From the NCBI RefSeq assembly GCF_002926165.1, contig NZ_MAGP01000086.1, positions 1 through 64,000 of the forward strand: a stretch of 64,000 nt of DNA, written 5' to 3'. This document shows positions 18,809 through 28,983 of this stretch, one piece after another. The translations under genes and the position numbers were made by a program. This DNA comes from Micromonospora chalcea. GTDB lineage: Bacteria > Actinomycetota > Actinomycetes > Mycobacteriales > Micromonosporaceae. Under the pieces are notes generated by a model. It did not search any database, was not told where the DNA came from, and saw only the letters and a list, made by a program, of their open reading frames with translations. Position 1 is the stretch's first letter, and the number at the start of each line of letters is the position of its first letter.

Positions 18809-19660
18809 TCAGCGCGGGCGGTGCACGCCGAGCCGGACCGAGAGCGTGACCGGGACCGGCTCGGGCAGCGCGGCGATGCGCGCGGCGAGCCGTTCCGGTT
18901 CGGCGTGCCAGGCGCTCGGTCCCATCCCGACGAGCGTGGTGACCTCGGCGCGGGTCAGCGCGAGGCGGGCCCGGTGCCCGGTCGCGGACTCCTCGGCGAA
19001 GTGGGCGCCGAGGCTGCCCGCGACCCGGTCGGCCTTGTCCGGGTCCACCCGCAGCAGGTCCAGCGCCTCGACCAGTTCGGCCAGGTGGTCGGCGGCCGGG
19101 GTGACGACGAGCAACGCGCCGCCGGGGTCGAGCACCCGGTGGAACTCCGGGCCGTTGCGCGGCGCGAACACGTTCAGCAGCACGGCCACCGACCGGTCGG
19201 CCAGCGGCAGGCGCTGCCAGGTGTCGGCGAGCGCGGCGGCGGCCCGCGGGTGGGCGCGGGCCGCGCGGCGCAGCGCCGGCTTGGAGACGTCCAGGGCCAG
19301 GCCGGCGGCCTCCGGCAGCGCCGCCAGCACCGCCGCGAGGTAATGCCCGGTCCCGGCGCCGGGCTCGACCACCAGCGGGTACGGGTCGACGCCCGCGACG
19401 CGTACCGCTGTGGTCGCGAGCGCGGCGGCGACGGCGTCGTAGTGGCCGGCGGCGAGGAAGTCGGCGCGGGCGGCGACCATCTCGGCGCTGTCCCCGGTGT
19501 GCGGGGAGCGGCCGGCGAGCAGGTTGACGTACCCCTGCCGGGCGGTGTCGAAGCTGTGCCCGCGGGGGCAGCGCAGGGCGCGGGTGGTGCCGGCGGTGGC
19601 GGCGGTCAGCGGTTCGGCGCAGACCGGGCAGCGCAGCCGGGCGAGGATGCGGTCGTCCAC
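18809..19660 (-). CDS. rlmA: RlmA-type 23S rRNA (guanine-N1) methyltransferase
   Basis: 283-residue SAM-dependent methyltransferase. The N-terminal zinc finger is typical of RlmA/TlrB/MyrA enzymes: LRCPVCAEPL and RCPRGHSFD supply Cys/Cys and Cys/His ligands. It continues with QGYVNLL and the SAM-binding VVEPGAGTGHYLAAVL (motif I near residue 97). Family members methylate G745 or G748 in helix 35 of 23S rRNA; the G748 type gives resistance to mycinosylated macrolides such as tylosin. It lies three bases after a marR gene, so the two form an operon. Which guanine is modified cannot be told from sequence. Confidence 0.85.
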   Translation of the reverse strand: MDDRILARLRCPVCAEPLTAATAGTTRALRCPRGHSFDTARQGYVNLLAGRSPHTGDSAEMVAARADFLAAGHYDAVAAALATTAVRVAGVDPYPLVVEPGAGTGHYLAAVLAALPEAAGLALDVSKPALRRAARAHPRAAAALADTWQRLPLADRSVAVLLNVFAPRNGPEFHRVLDPGGALLVVTPAADHLAELVEALDLLRVDPDKADRVAGSLGAHFAEESATGHRARLALTRAEVTTLVGMGPSAWHAEPERLAARIAALPEPVPVTLSVRLGVHRPR

Positions 19661-19663
19661 GCC

Positions 19664-20149
19664 TCAGTCCTTCGCTTCCGGGCGGCCGGTGGGGCGGCCG
19701 GTGAGGTGGTCGACCACCCGGTGGCTGAGCGTGCCGAGCGCGGCCAGCTCCGCCGGGGTGAGCAGGTCGATCAGGTGCCGGCGTACGGCGGCGACGTGCC
19801 CGGGCGCGGCGGCCTCGACGGCCTGGCGCCCGGCCGGGGTGAGCGTGACGACCGAGCCGCGGCCGTCGGTGGCGCACTCCTCCCGGGTGACCAGGCCACG
19901 CTGCTGCATCCGGGAGATGTGGTGGGACAGGCGGCTGCGGGACCAGAGCATGCGGTCGGCCAGCTCGCTGAGCCGCAGCCGCTGCTCCGGGGTCTCGGAC
20001 AGGTCGCTCAGGACGTCGTAGTCCGGCTCGGAGAGGCCGGCGTCCTGCATCAGTTCCCGGGCCAGTTCCAGGTCGAGCAGGCGTCGCATGCGGCGGTAGC
20101 CGCGCCACGCGCGGTCCTCCTGCTCGTCCAGCCAACGCGGTTCGTCCAC
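19664..20149 (-). CDS. MarR-family transcriptional regulator
   Basis: 161-residue winged-helix regulator. The HTH LRLSELADRMLWSRSRLSHHISRMQQRGLVTREE (about residues 58-92) and the wing with a Gly/Arg pair (TDGRGSVVTLT) are typical. It is transcribed with rlmA and divergently from a membrane protein gene. Its GTG lies 6 bases after a TAGGAT box, so the transcript is probably leaderless. Two copies of the palindrome TGACATGTCA lie in the divergent promoter region and are the obvious operators. Confidence 0.88.
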   Translation of the reverse strand: MDEPRWLDEQEDRAWRGYRRMRRLLDLELARELMQDAGLSEPDYDVLSDLSETPEQRLRLSELADRMLWSRSRLSHHISRMQQRGLVTREECATDGRGSVVTLTPAGRQAVEAAAPGHVAAVRRHLIDLLTPAELAALGTLSHRVVDHLTGRPTGRPEAKD

Positions 20150-20155
20150 GGACCG

Positions 20156-20212
20156 ATCCTACCGGTGTTGTTGACATGTCACCAAGTTGCGGTCTAGCTT
20201 GATGACATGTCA
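20156..20212. promoter_or_regulatory. Divergent leaderless promoters with paired MarR operators
   Basis: TGACATGTCA occurs at 20172-20181 and again at 20203-20212, centres 31 bases apart. The first overlaps a TTGACA -35 box (20171-20176) for the rightward gene; TAGCTT at 20195-20200 is its -10, 6 bases before ATG 20207. The second operator overlaps that ATG itself. Leftward, TAGGAT (20161-20156) lies 6 bases before the marR GTG. A MarR dimer on both sites would block both directions. The sites are seen; the binding is inferred. Confidence 0.7.
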
Positions 20213-20820
20213 ACCAAACTGCCGTCGCGGCTGGTGCGGCTGTTCGCCGGCCTGGCCCTGTTCGGCGTCAGCGTCGCGCTGATGGTCCGCGCCGACCTCG
20301 GGCTCGCGTCCTGGGACGTGCTGCACCAGGGGCTCGCCGAGCGCACCGGCCTGCCGATGGGCGTGCTGGTCAACGGCGTGGCGCTGCTGGTGCTGCTGCT
20401 GTGGATCCCGCTGCGGCAGCGCCCGGGCGTCGGCACCGTGGCGAACGTCGCGCTCGTCGGCCTGGCCCTCGACGCGACGCTGGCGCTCCTGCCGCCGGTC
20501 GCCCCGCTCGCCGGCCGGATCGGCCTGCTGGTCGCGGGCGTCCTGCTCAACGGCCTCGCCACCGCGCTCTACCTCGGCGCCCGCCTCGGCCCCGGCCCGC
20601 GGGACGGGCTGATGACCGGCCTGGCCGCCCGCGGCCTGCCGCTCGGCCCGGCCCGCACCGCGATCGAGGTGACGGTGCTGGCCGTCGGCTGGCTGCTCGG
20701 CGGCGTCGTCGGCCCCGGCACCCTGCTCTACGCGATCGGCATCGGGCCGATCGTCGCCTGGCTCGTTCCCCGGCTCACCGCGCCGGCCCCGGCCGCCGCC
20801 CCGACAGGAGTGACCTCACC

Positions 20821-20833
<13 letters not shown>
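20207..20833 (+). CDS. YitT/YczE-type integral membrane protein
   Basis: 208-residue membrane protein of the YczE/YyaS/YitT family. It begins LVRLFAGLALFGVSVALMVRADLGLASWDVLHQGL, the family's first helix and Gly-Leu-Ala-Ser-Trp-Asp motif, followed by four more helices and LGPGPRDGLMTGLA. Function is not settled for the family. The ATG lies within a MarR operator and the gene appears leaderless, so it should be tightly controlled by the divergent marR. It overlaps the next gene by 13 bases. Confidence 0.82.
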
Positions 20834-21800
<967 letters not shown>

Positions 21801-21851
21801 ACCGGCCCGGTCCACCGTCGCGCCCGTACCGGGGGTGACTAGGGTCGGAGC

Positions 21852-22928
21852 ATGGTCGCAATCTCGTACGAGGACATCGTCAAGGTCCCGAAGGCGCTGC
21901 TGCACGATCACCTCGACGGCGGCCTGCGGCCCGCGACGATCGTCGAGCTGGCCGCCGAGGTCGGCCACGAACTGCCCACCACCGACCCGGCGGCGCTCGG
22001 CGTCTGGTTCACCGAGGCGGCGAACTCCGGCTCGCTGGAGCGCTACCTGGAGACGTTCGCGCACACGGTGGCGGTCATGCAGACCGCCGGCGCGTTGCGC
22101 CGGGTCGCCCGCGAGTGCGCGCTGGACCTGGCCGCCGACGGCGTGGTCTACGCCGAGGTGCGGTTCGCCCCGGAACAGCACCTGGAGCAGAACCTGACGC
22201 TGGACGAGGTGGTCGACGCGGTGGTCACCGGGTTCCGGGAGGGCAGCGCGCTGGCCGCCGAGGCGGGCACCCCGATCCGGATCGGCACGCTGCTCACCGC
22301 GATGCGGCACGCCGCCCGGTCGCAGGAGATCGCCGAGCTGGCCGTGCGGCACCGCGACACCGGGGTGGTCGGCTTCGACATCGCCGGCGCCGAGGCGGGC
22401 TTCCCGCCCACCCGGCACCTGGACGCGTTCGAGTACCTCCAGCGGGAGAACTTCCACTTCACCATCCACGCCGGTGAGGCGTTCGGCCTGCCGTCCATCT
22501 GGCAGGCGATCCAGTGGTGCGGCGCCGACCGGCTCGGCCACGGCGTACGCATCGTCGACGACATCACCCCCGGCAACCCGCCGGTGCTGGGCCGGCTGGC
22601 CGCGTACGTGCGGGACAAGCGCATCCCGCTGGAGCTGTGCCCGTCGTCGAACGTGCAGACCGGTGCCGCGGCCTCGATCGCCGACCACCCGATCGGGCTG
22701 CTGCGCGACCTGCGGTTCCGGGTGACTGTGAACACCGACAACCGGCTGATGAGCGGCACCTCGATGTCGCGGGAGATGGCGCTGCTGGTGGAGGCCTTCG
22801 GCTACGGCTGGAAGGAACTCCAGTGGTTCACCATCAACGCGATGAAGAGCGCGTTCATCCCGTTCGACGAGCGGCTGCGGATCATCGACGAGGTGATCAA
22901 GCCGGCGTACGCCGAGCTGATCGGCTGA
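21852..22928 (+). CDS. add: Adenosine deaminase
   Basis: 358-residue zinc enzyme converting (deoxy)adenosine to (deoxy)inosine. Metal and catalytic motifs are visible: [12 protein letters not shown] (first HxH pair), [10 protein letters not shown] (His and the catalytic Glu), RLGHGVRIV (His) and [16 protein letters not shown], which carries the last metal-binding Asp. Length is normal. Its ATG is 6 bases after TAGGGT (21840-21845), so it is probably leaderless with its own promoter. It completes the nucleoside salvage set. Its stop abuts the convergent kinase stop with no gap. Confidence 0.93.
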   Translation: MVAISYEDIVKVPKALLHDHLDGGLRPATIVELAAEVGHELPTTDPAALGVWFTEAANSGSLERYLETFAHTVAVMQTAGALRRVARECALDLAADGVVYAEVRFAPEQHLEQNLTLDEVVDAVVTGFREGSALAAEAGTPIRIGTLLTAMRHAARSQEIAELAVRHRDTGVVGFDIAGAEAGFPPTRHLDAFEYLQRENFHFTIHAGEAFGLPSIWQAIQWCGADRLGHGVRIVDDITPGNPPVLGRLAAYVRDKRIPLELCPSSNVQTGAAASIADHPIGLLRDLRFRVTVNTDNRLMSGTSMSREMALLVEAFGYGWKELQWFTINAMKSAFIPFDERLRIIDEVIKPAYAELIG

Positions 22929-23534
22929 TCACGACTGGCGGGGGTGGCCGGAGAGCAGCGCGGCCACCCCGCGCAGCACCTGACCGGCCCGGGCCGCCTC
23001 GGCACCGAGCCCGGTCTGCCGGCGCAGCACGGCCGGCTCGGCACGCAGCAGCGCGACCCCGCGCCGGAGCAGCACCCGGGGCGCCTTGCGCTGCTCGGCG
23101 AGGTCCCGGGCGAGGCGGCGCAGGAACGTCGCGCCGCGTGGGCGGCGCAGCGCGTACGCGCCGGCGAGCACGCCCTGCCGGCGGCACTCGGCCACGATCT
23201 CGGCGGCGAAGATCCCCTCGGCGACAAAGATTGGCGATCCGTCGATGTCGAATGGCCGGGTGGCCACCCTGCGGTCCGCGCCGATCGCATAAACCGGCAC
23301 TTCGGCCTTGCCCTCCCGAGCCAGTCGGGTGATTGTTTGCACCGCCATGTCCGCATCCCAGGACAGTGGGGACTCCCAATCCACCTGTCCGTTCCGACGC
23401 GGACACGTAGGGTCGTCGCCGTCCTTGTAGAAGTCGTCCAGGCAGAGCACCGGAAGTCCGGTTCGCTGCGCTATGTATGACTTTCCTGACCCGGAGGGGC
23501 CAGCGAGCAGGACAACGCGATGCGGGTGTTCCAT
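22929..23534 (-). CDS. Uridine kinase-like P-loop kinase
   Basis: 201-residue nucleoside kinase-like protein. The P-loop is LLAGPSGSGKSYIAQ (about residues 9-23), followed by LCLDDFYKDGDD, the substrate region of uridine kinases, and DWESPLSWDADM. The lid region LARDLAEQRKAP is present. The expected role is phosphorylation of uridine or cytidine to the monophosphate, which fits the island, but the C-terminal third differs from classical Udk. A palindrome GATAGCTATC at 23570-23579 holds a candidate -10. Confidence 0.8.
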   Translation of the reverse strand: MEHPHRVVLLAGPSGSGKSYIAQRTGLPVLCLDDFYKDGDDPTCPRRNGQVDWESPLSWDADMAVQTITRLAREGKAEVPVYAIGADRRVATRPFDIDGSPIFVAEGIFAAEIVAECRRQGVLAGAYALRRPRGATFLRRLARDLAEQRKAPRVLLRRGVALLRAEPAVLRRQTGLGAEAARAGQVLRGVAALLSGHPRQS

Positions 23535-23726
23535 TACCTTCAGTGACTCCGGCCAGACGGATAGCTATCAAATTGCATCAACATCTCATCACACCTCCGG
23601 TGAGGGACAACCTGGTCTTTCTCTTTGCGGGGCGGCGTGATGGAATCTCGGAGGTCCGACCCGCCGGGTCGGTCGCTCGGCGTTGCCCTCAGGTGACGTC
23701 GGGCGCGGTAATGCGAGGGCGGTGAC

Positions 23727-26700
23727 GTGAGCAAACGGCCAACGACGGCGGGCTCCTTCCTGTCGCGGCTGCGCCGGCCGATGAGTCGGCTGCGCGACAT
23801 GCCGATCTGGTCCAAGCTCGGTCTGATCATGATCGTGCCGACCATCGCCACGGTCGTGGTGGGCACCAGTGGTCTGGTCGACCACCTGGAGACGCTCAAC
23901 AATGCCAACCGTGCGGGGGACCTGGCCAATCTGATCGGCTACTCGGGTGACCTGATCGACACGGTGCAGGACGAGCGGGTCGGCGCCGTGCTCTTCCTCG
24001 GCGCGAAGGAGTTCCAGACCCGGGCGCAGTACCAGGAGGGCTACAACCGGGCCAACCAGCGGGTGGACCAGGCGAAGTCGCCGTACCTGCGGCAGCGTGG
24101 CGAGATCGACGACCTGCCGCGCAACTTCGTCGGGCTGCTGGACGCGATCGACACCCAGCTGAAGGACCTCCCGGCGACGCGCAGCCAGGTGCTGAACGGC
24201 AAGCTCAAGATCAATGACGCCGACCTGACCTACCGGCAGCTGATCGAGGACCTGCTCGCGATCCGCGACTCCGCCACCCAGCTCGCCGGCGACAACGACC
24301 TGAGTGACCGGATGCGCGCGGCGGCCGCTGTCGCCCGGCAGAAGGAATTCCTGACCCAGCGCCGCGTGGTCGTCCACCAGGCGATCACCCAGAACCAGTA
24401 CACCCCCGCGCTGCGCGAGCAGTTCATCGCCAGCGGCACCGGCCAGTCGCAGGCGTTCGCGACGTTCCAGGCGGTAGCCACCGACCCGGACAAGCTGTTC
24501 TACGACCAGACCGTCTCCGGGCCGGACCTGCGCCGGGCGGAGCTCTACACGAGTTTCATCTCGGGCAACAACAGCGGCTCGATGGAGAACGCCCAGTTCG
24601 GCGCGGACCAGTGGGACCAGGCCATGGTCGCCAACGCGAAGCTGATGCGGACGGTGGAGTCCCGCCTCGACGGCAACGTGGTCCGGCAGGCCGACGCGCT
24701 GCGCTCGGACACCCAGCGCCAGGTGTTCCTGGAGACCGGCCTGCTGCTCACCATGCTGCTGCTGGCCATCCTGTTCGCGTACCTGGTCGCCCGCTCGATG
24801 GCCCGCTCGCTGCGCGACCTGCGCCAGGGCGCCCTGGCGGTGGCCCAGTACGGGCTGCCGCAGGCCGTCGCCCGGCTGCGTGACCCGCAGGTGACCGGCC
24901 AGCTCACCCCGGTGCAGCTGGCCAACCAGATCGCCGAGCCGCTGCCGGTGCGCAGCAAGGACGAGTTCGGCCAGGTGACCGAGGCGTTCAACGCCGTCCA
25001 CCTGGAGGCCGTCCGGACCGCCGCCGAGCAGGCCGCCCTGCGGGCGTCCGTCGCGACCATGTTCGTCAACCTGGCCCGCCGCTCGCAGATCCTGGTCGAC
25101 CGGCTGATCGGCCACCTCGACCGGCTGGAGCGCGGCGAGGAGGACCCGGACCGGCTGGCCGAGCTGTTCCAGCTCGACCACCTCGCCACCCGGATGCGCC
25201 GCAACGACGAGAACCTGCTGGTGCTCGCCGGCGCGGACTCCACGCGTGTGCAGCGCGAGCCCGCCGCCCTGATCGACGTGCTCCGCGCCGCCCAGTCCGA
25301 GGTCGAGCACTACACCCGGATCGAGTTCGGGGTGATCGACCGGGACATCGAGGTCGCCGCCCACGCGGTGAACGACCTCGTGCACCTGGTCGCCGAGCTG
25401 TTCGACAACGCGACCGCGTTCTCCCCGCCCGACTCCCAGGTCATGGTGGAGGCCCGCCGGGTCGGCGACCGTGCCTCCCTCTACGTGGAGGACCGGGGCA
25501 TCGGCATCAGCCCGGAGCAGCTCCGGGACCTCAACGAGCGGCTGGCCACGCCGCCGCAGGTGGACGTCGCGGTCTCCCGGATGATGGGTCTGGTCGTGGT
25601 GGCGCGGCTGGCCGCCCGCCACGGCGTCCGGGTCGAGCTGCGACCGGGCACCGACCGGGGCACCGTCGCCGACGTGACGCTGCCCACCACGGTCCTGGTG
25701 CCGCGTGCCCTGGCCGGCCGTGGTCCGGGCGCGCCGGCCCTGCCGCCCGCCGCCCCGCAGCGGAGCGGACCGACGCCCGCCTTCGGCGCCCTGGCCGCTT
25801 TCGGCAACAACAACCCGCAGAGCCTGCCGCCGGCCCCGCACCCGGGCGCCTCCGGCAACCAGGTCACGCTCGGCGGACGCGCCTTCGACCCGGCGCCGCG
25901 CAACGGCTCGGGCACCCCGGCGAACGCAGGTGGCGCTCGCGCCATGCCGGCCTGGTCCGACCTGACCGGCGCCAACCCGGGCGACGGGGACGGCGGGTTC
26001 GGCTCCCGGCCCTCGTCCGGCTCCGGATTCGAGCCGCTGCCCCAGCGGCGCAACCCGGCCGAGGGCGACCCGGGCACCAGCGGCCAGCAGCCGGCGATCC
26101 CGCGCCAGCTCCCGAGCAGCCCCGAGGCGCGGCCCTACAGCCCGCCGCCGGTCTCCGCGCCGCCGGTCCCGCCGGTGTCGGCGCCGCCGCTGCCGCCGGT
26201 CTCCGGCGCCCCGGCCGCCGGCAACCCGCTGCCGTACCGTCCGGTCTCGGCCGCCCCGGTCTCCGGCGACCCGTTCTCCGGCCGTCCGGTCTCCGCGGCG
26301 CCGGTCTCCGGCGACCCGTACACGGGCCGTCCGGTCTCCGCCACGCCGGTCTCCGGGCAGCCCACGTCGGCCGCGCCGGTCTCCGGCCAGCCGGCCGCCG
26401 GCTACCAGGTCTCCGCGCCGCCGGCGAACCAGCTGCCGGCGCGACCGGTGACGCCCGGGCCGGGCGTCGGTGCGCCGCCGGTCTGGCCGCCGGTCACTCC
26501 GGCCCCGGCCCCCGCGGCGCCGGAACGGCCCACCAGCGGCATGGACATGACCACCGAGCTGCCCCGGGTGCCGCGCACGGAGATGCCGGCCACCGCGCAG
26601 CCCGCGACCGGCCAGCCGTCGGCCGCCGGCCCGGCGACGAACCAGCCGGCTGCCACCCCGGCGACCAGCCGGCCGGCTGCCGCCCCGGCGGCGCGACCGG

Positions 26701-27392
26701 GCCCGGCAGCGCAGCAGCAGGGCAACCGCCAGCGGTACGCCGACGAGACGATGGAGCTGCCGATCTTCCGGGAGCTCGAGTCGGCGTGGTTCCGTACCCG
26801 CCGGCCCGGGCCCCACGAGGAGGCGGCGGCCCCGGCCCCGACGACGAACGGCGGCGACGCCACCCAGCAGTTCGCCAAGGTGGACACCGCCGGCCGGCCC
26901 GTGCCGCAGCCGACACCCGCAACGACAGGTAACGCACCGATGGCACACACTCCGACGGCCGGCGGAGCACCGCGTGACAACGGCGCGGCGAACGGGAACA
27001 CCCGTCCCGCGTACGGCGGAGGGCTGCCCACCCGGCAGCCGACCGCGTCGCCGCAGTCCTCGCCCTGGCAGACCGCGGCCGACGACGGCTGGCGCGCCGC
27101 CTCGGCGGCCACCGAGGTGCCGGTCGCGGAGACCACCCAGAAGGGCCTGCCGAAGCGGAAGCCGATGGCCCAGCTCGTGCCCGGCAGCATCGACAAGCCT
27201 TCTGCCTCGGTGCAGCGGCGGACGCCGGAGGGCGTCCGGGGCCTGCTGTCGGCCTACCATCGGGGCGTGCAGCGCGGGCGTAACACCGACAGCAACACGA
27301 CCGGCCCGGAGGGCACTCCGGGCGGGCAGCAGTCCTCGCAGTCTGGCTCAGGCCCGGTGGCCGGGAGCGGGCAGAAGGAGCAACAAGGATGA
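23727..27392 (+). CDS. cvnA: Conservon sensor histidine kinase (NIT-type sensor) with a long Pro-rich tail
   Basis: 1221-residue membrane sensor kinase. Helix 1 is at about 31-51 and helix 2 at about 332-355; the intervening 280 residues form a nitrate/nitrite-sensing-type extracytoplasmic domain ([13 protein letters not shown] is the typical start). A HAMP-like linker follows, then a candidate phospho-acceptor His near 485 ([12 protein letters not shown]), the N-box [15 protein letters not shown] near 555 and VEDRGIGIS near 587. From about 660 onward lies a tail of about 560 residues rich in Pro/Ala, with repeated PVSGxPxSxRPVSA units, ending in an ordered motif ([28 protein letters not shown]). 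The stop overlaps the next ATG. Family role: signalling to the CvnB-D GTPase module. Confidence 0.9.
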   Translation: MSKRPTTAGSFLSRLRRPMSRLRDMPIWSKLGLIMIVPTIATVVVGTSGLVDHLETLNNANRAGDLANLIGYSGDLIDTVQDERVGAVLFLGAKEFQTRAQYQEGYNRANQRVDQAKSPYLRQRGEIDDLPRNFVGLLDAIDTQLKDLPATRSQVLNGKLKINDADLTYRQLIEDLLAIRDSATQLAGDNDLSDRMRAAAAVARQKEFLTQRRVVVHQAITQNQYTPALREQFIASGTGQSQAFATFQAVATDPDKLFYDQTVSGPDLRRAELYTSFISGNNSGSMENAQFGADQWDQAMVANAKLMRTVESRLDGNVVRQADALRSDTQRQVFLETGLLLTMLLLAILFAYLVARSMARSLRDLRQGALAVAQYGLPQAVARLRDPQVTGQLTPVQLANQIAEPLPVRSKDEFGQVTEAFNAVHLEAVRTAAEQAALRASVATMFVNLARRSQILVDRLIGHLDRLERGEEDPDRLAELFQLDHLATRMRRNDENLLVLAGADSTRVQREPAALIDVLRAAQSEVEHYTRIEFGVIDRDIEVAAHAVNDLVHLVAELFDNATAFSPPDSQVMVEARRVGDRASLYVEDRGIGISPEQLRDLNERLATPPQVDVAVSRMMGLVVVARLAARHGVRVELRPGTDRGTVADVTLPTTVLVPRALAGRGPGAPALPPAAPQRSGPTPAFGALAAFGNNNPQSLPPAPHPGASGNQVTLGGRAFDPAPRNGSGTPANAGGARAMPAWSDLTGANPGDGDGGFGSRPSSGSGFEPLPQRRNPAEGDPGTSGQQPAIPRQLPSSPEARPYSPPPVSAPPVPPVSAPPLPPVSGAPAAGNPLPYRPVSAAPVSGDPFSGRPVSAAPVSGDPYTGRPVSATPVSGQPTSAAPVSGQPAAGYQVSAPPANQLPARPVTPGPGVGAPPVWPPVTPAPAPAAPERPTSGMDMTTELPRVPRTEMPATAQPATGQPSAAGPATNQPAATPATSRPAAAPAARPGPAAQQQGNRQRYADETMELPIFRELESAWFRTRRPGPHEEAAAPAPTTNGGDATQQFAKVDTAGRPVPQPTPATTGNAPMAHTPTAGGAPRDNGAANGNTRPAYGGGLPTRQPTASPQSSPWQTAADDGWRAASAATEVPVAETTQKGLPKRKPMAQLVPGSIDKPSASVQRRTPEGVRGLLSAYHRGVQRGRNTDSNTTGPEGTPGGQQSSQSGSGPVAGSGQKEQQG

Positions 27393-27793
27393 CTACTACG
27401 CAGGATCTCGGATGGCTGCTCGCCAACTTCGCCGACCGGGTGCCCGGTGTGGCGCACGCGGTCGCGGTCTCGGCCGACGGCCTGCTTCTCGCCTCGTCCC
27501 GTGACCTTCCGCGGGACCGCGCCGACCAGCTCGCCGCGATCGCGTCCGGTCTGGTCAGCCTGACCCAGGGCGCGGCCCGCTGCTTCGAGGGCGGAGCGGT
27601 GTTGCAGACAGTCGTCGAGATGGACAACGGATTCCTGTTCCTGATGTCCATCTCCGACGGTTCGTCGTTCGCGGTGCTGGCGGCGCGGAGCTGCGACGTG
27701 GGTCAGGTCGGGTACGAGATGGCCCTGCTCGTGGACCGGGTGGGCGATGCCCTGACGCCGCAGCCGCGCACGGCTGTGGGGATGATGGGCTGA
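27389..27793 (+). CDS. cvnB: Roadblock/LC7 domain protein of the conservon
   Basis: 134-residue single-domain protein. [32 protein letters not shown] is the standard opening of actinobacterial roadblock proteins, and [21 protein letters not shown] is the central beta hairpin. Roadblock proteins of this kind (MglB-like) act on the paired small GTPase. ATG 27389 overlaps the cvnA stop. It is second in the conserved order kinase-roadblock-DUF742-GTPase. Confidence 0.93.
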   Translation: MTTTQDLGWLLANFADRVPGVAHAVAVSADGLLLASSRDLPRDRADQLAAIASGLVSLTQGAARCFEGGAVLQTVVEMDNGFLFLMSISDGSSFAVLAARSCDVGQVGYEMALLVDRVGDALTPQPRTAVGMMG

Positions 27794-27893
27794 ATGACGC
27801 GCTGGCCGGTGGGTCAGGTGCGGGAACAACAACGACAGCGACGGATGTCACCGGGGCGAGCCGGTGTCGGGTACGAGGGAGGTGAGCGGCGAC

Positions 27894-28268
27894 ATGGATC
27901 GTGACGAGCCGACCGGCGCATTGGTCCGGCCGTACGCCGTCACCCGTGGTCGTACCCGTCCCCGGCTCGACATCGCCCTGGAGGCGCTCGTCGAGACGAC
28001 GGTGCGCGGCCGAGCGGTTGCCACTGGCAATGGTGGCCACGGTCGTGAACACCAGTACATCGCCGCGTTGTGTGACGGACGTGTGCAGTCGCTCGCCGAA
28101 ATCGCGGCGCGGATGCAGCTTCCGCTCGGCGTGGCCCGGGTGCTCATCGCCGACATGGCGACGGACGGCCTGGTCGCGGTCCACGAGCCGACCATTTTGG
28201 ACGACTCCGACGACGCGGTGGGCACTGAACTGCTGGAGAGGGTGCTGAGTGGACTTCGCAGGCTCTGA
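27894..28268 (+). CDS. cvnC: DUF742 winged-helix-like protein of the conservon
   Basis: 124-residue protein. LVRPYAVTRGRTRP is the DUF742 signature; a HTH-like region follows (IAALCDGRVQSLAEIAARMQLPLGVARVLIADMATDGLVAVHEP). ATG 27894 is chosen because GAGGGAGGTG lies 8 bases upstream; an in-frame GTG at 27864 is weaker. A 100-base gap separates it from cvnB. It overlaps cvnD by 20 bases. It may act as an adaptor or DNA-binding output, which is inferred from family. Confidence 0.9.
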   Translation: MDRDEPTGALVRPYAVTRGRTRPRLDIALEALVETTVRGRAVATGNGGHGREHQYIAALCDGRVQSLAEIAARMQLPLGVARVLIADMATDGLVAVHEPTILDDSDDAVGTELLERVLSGLRRL

Positions 28269-28863
28269 CATGTCGCACCGGCCGCCGGCCCCGAGCGGCC
28301 GAGTGACGTCGGCGAAGATCGTTATCGCCGGTGGGTTCGGCGTCGGCAAGACGACGCTGGTCGGCTCGGTCTCCGAGATCACGCCGCTGACCACCGAGGC
28401 GATCATGACCTCCGCCGGTGTCGGCGTCGACGACACCCGGCAGGTGCCGGGCAAGACGACGACCACGGTGGCGATGGACTTCGGTCGTATCTCGATCGAC
28501 CGGGATCTGATCCTGTACCTGTTCGGTACGCCGGGTCAGACGCGGTTCTGGTTCATGTGGGACGAGTTGGTCCGGGGTGCGATCGGCGCTGTGGTGCTGG
28601 TCGACACCCGGCGGCTCGCCGACTGCTTCGCCGCCATCGACTTCTTCGAGCACCGGCGGCTGCCGTACCTGGTGGCCATCAACTGCTTCGACGGCATGCA
28701 GTACCACGATCCGCAGGACGTCCGGGACGCGCTGGCGATCTCCCGCGACGTGCCGGTGGTGCCGTGCGACGCCCGTAACCGGGAGTCCACGAAGCACGTG
28801 CTGATCTCGCTGGTCGAGTACGTGCTCACCATGCGGCGCTCGCGGGCCGTCGCACCCGCCTGA
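28249..28863 (+). CDS. cvnD: Conservon small GTPase
   Basis: 204-residue Ras-like GTP-binding protein. The P-loop is IAGGFGVGKTTLVGSVSE (about residues 26-43), G3 is LFGTPGQTRFWFM and G4 is the altered NCFD in place of NKxD. These are normal features of CvnD/MglA-like GTPases in actinobacteria. The start is GTG 28249, inside the cvnC end. It is last in the operon, followed by a strong hairpin terminator. Confidence 0.92.
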   Translation: MDFAGSDMSHRPPAPSGRVTSAKIVIAGGFGVGKTTLVGSVSEITPLTTEAIMTSAGVGVDDTRQVPGKTTTTVAMDFGRISIDRDLILYLFGTPGQTRFWFMWDELVRGAIGAVVLVDTRRLADCFAAIDFFEHRRLPYLVAINCFDGMQYHDPQDVRDALAISRDVPVVPCDARNRESTKHVLISLVEYVLTMRRSRAVAPA

Positions 28864-28873
28864 CCGACGCGCG

Positions 28874-28910
28874 GAAGCGCCCGGCGGCCTGAGGCCACCG
28901 GGCGCTTCTT
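28874..28910 (+). terminator. Terminator of the cvnABCD operon
   Basis: A 16-pair stem (28874-28889 with 28893-28908, one mismatch) with a three-base loop is followed by TT. It begins 10 bases after the cvnD stop and is the clearest terminator in the window. Confidence 0.8.
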
Positions 28911-28983
28911 GCCGTCCGGGGACGGACACGGTACGCGGTCGCCCGGTGACCTCCAGGAAGGACTCGCCGGGCGGCGCTCCGGG

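Noticed and set aside
23589..27260. A 1223-codon open frame antisense to cvnA
   Set aside because: It mirrors cvnA codons and has the Arg/Gly/Val-rich composition of GC-rich shadow frames, with no domain; cvnA on the plus strand has clear domains.
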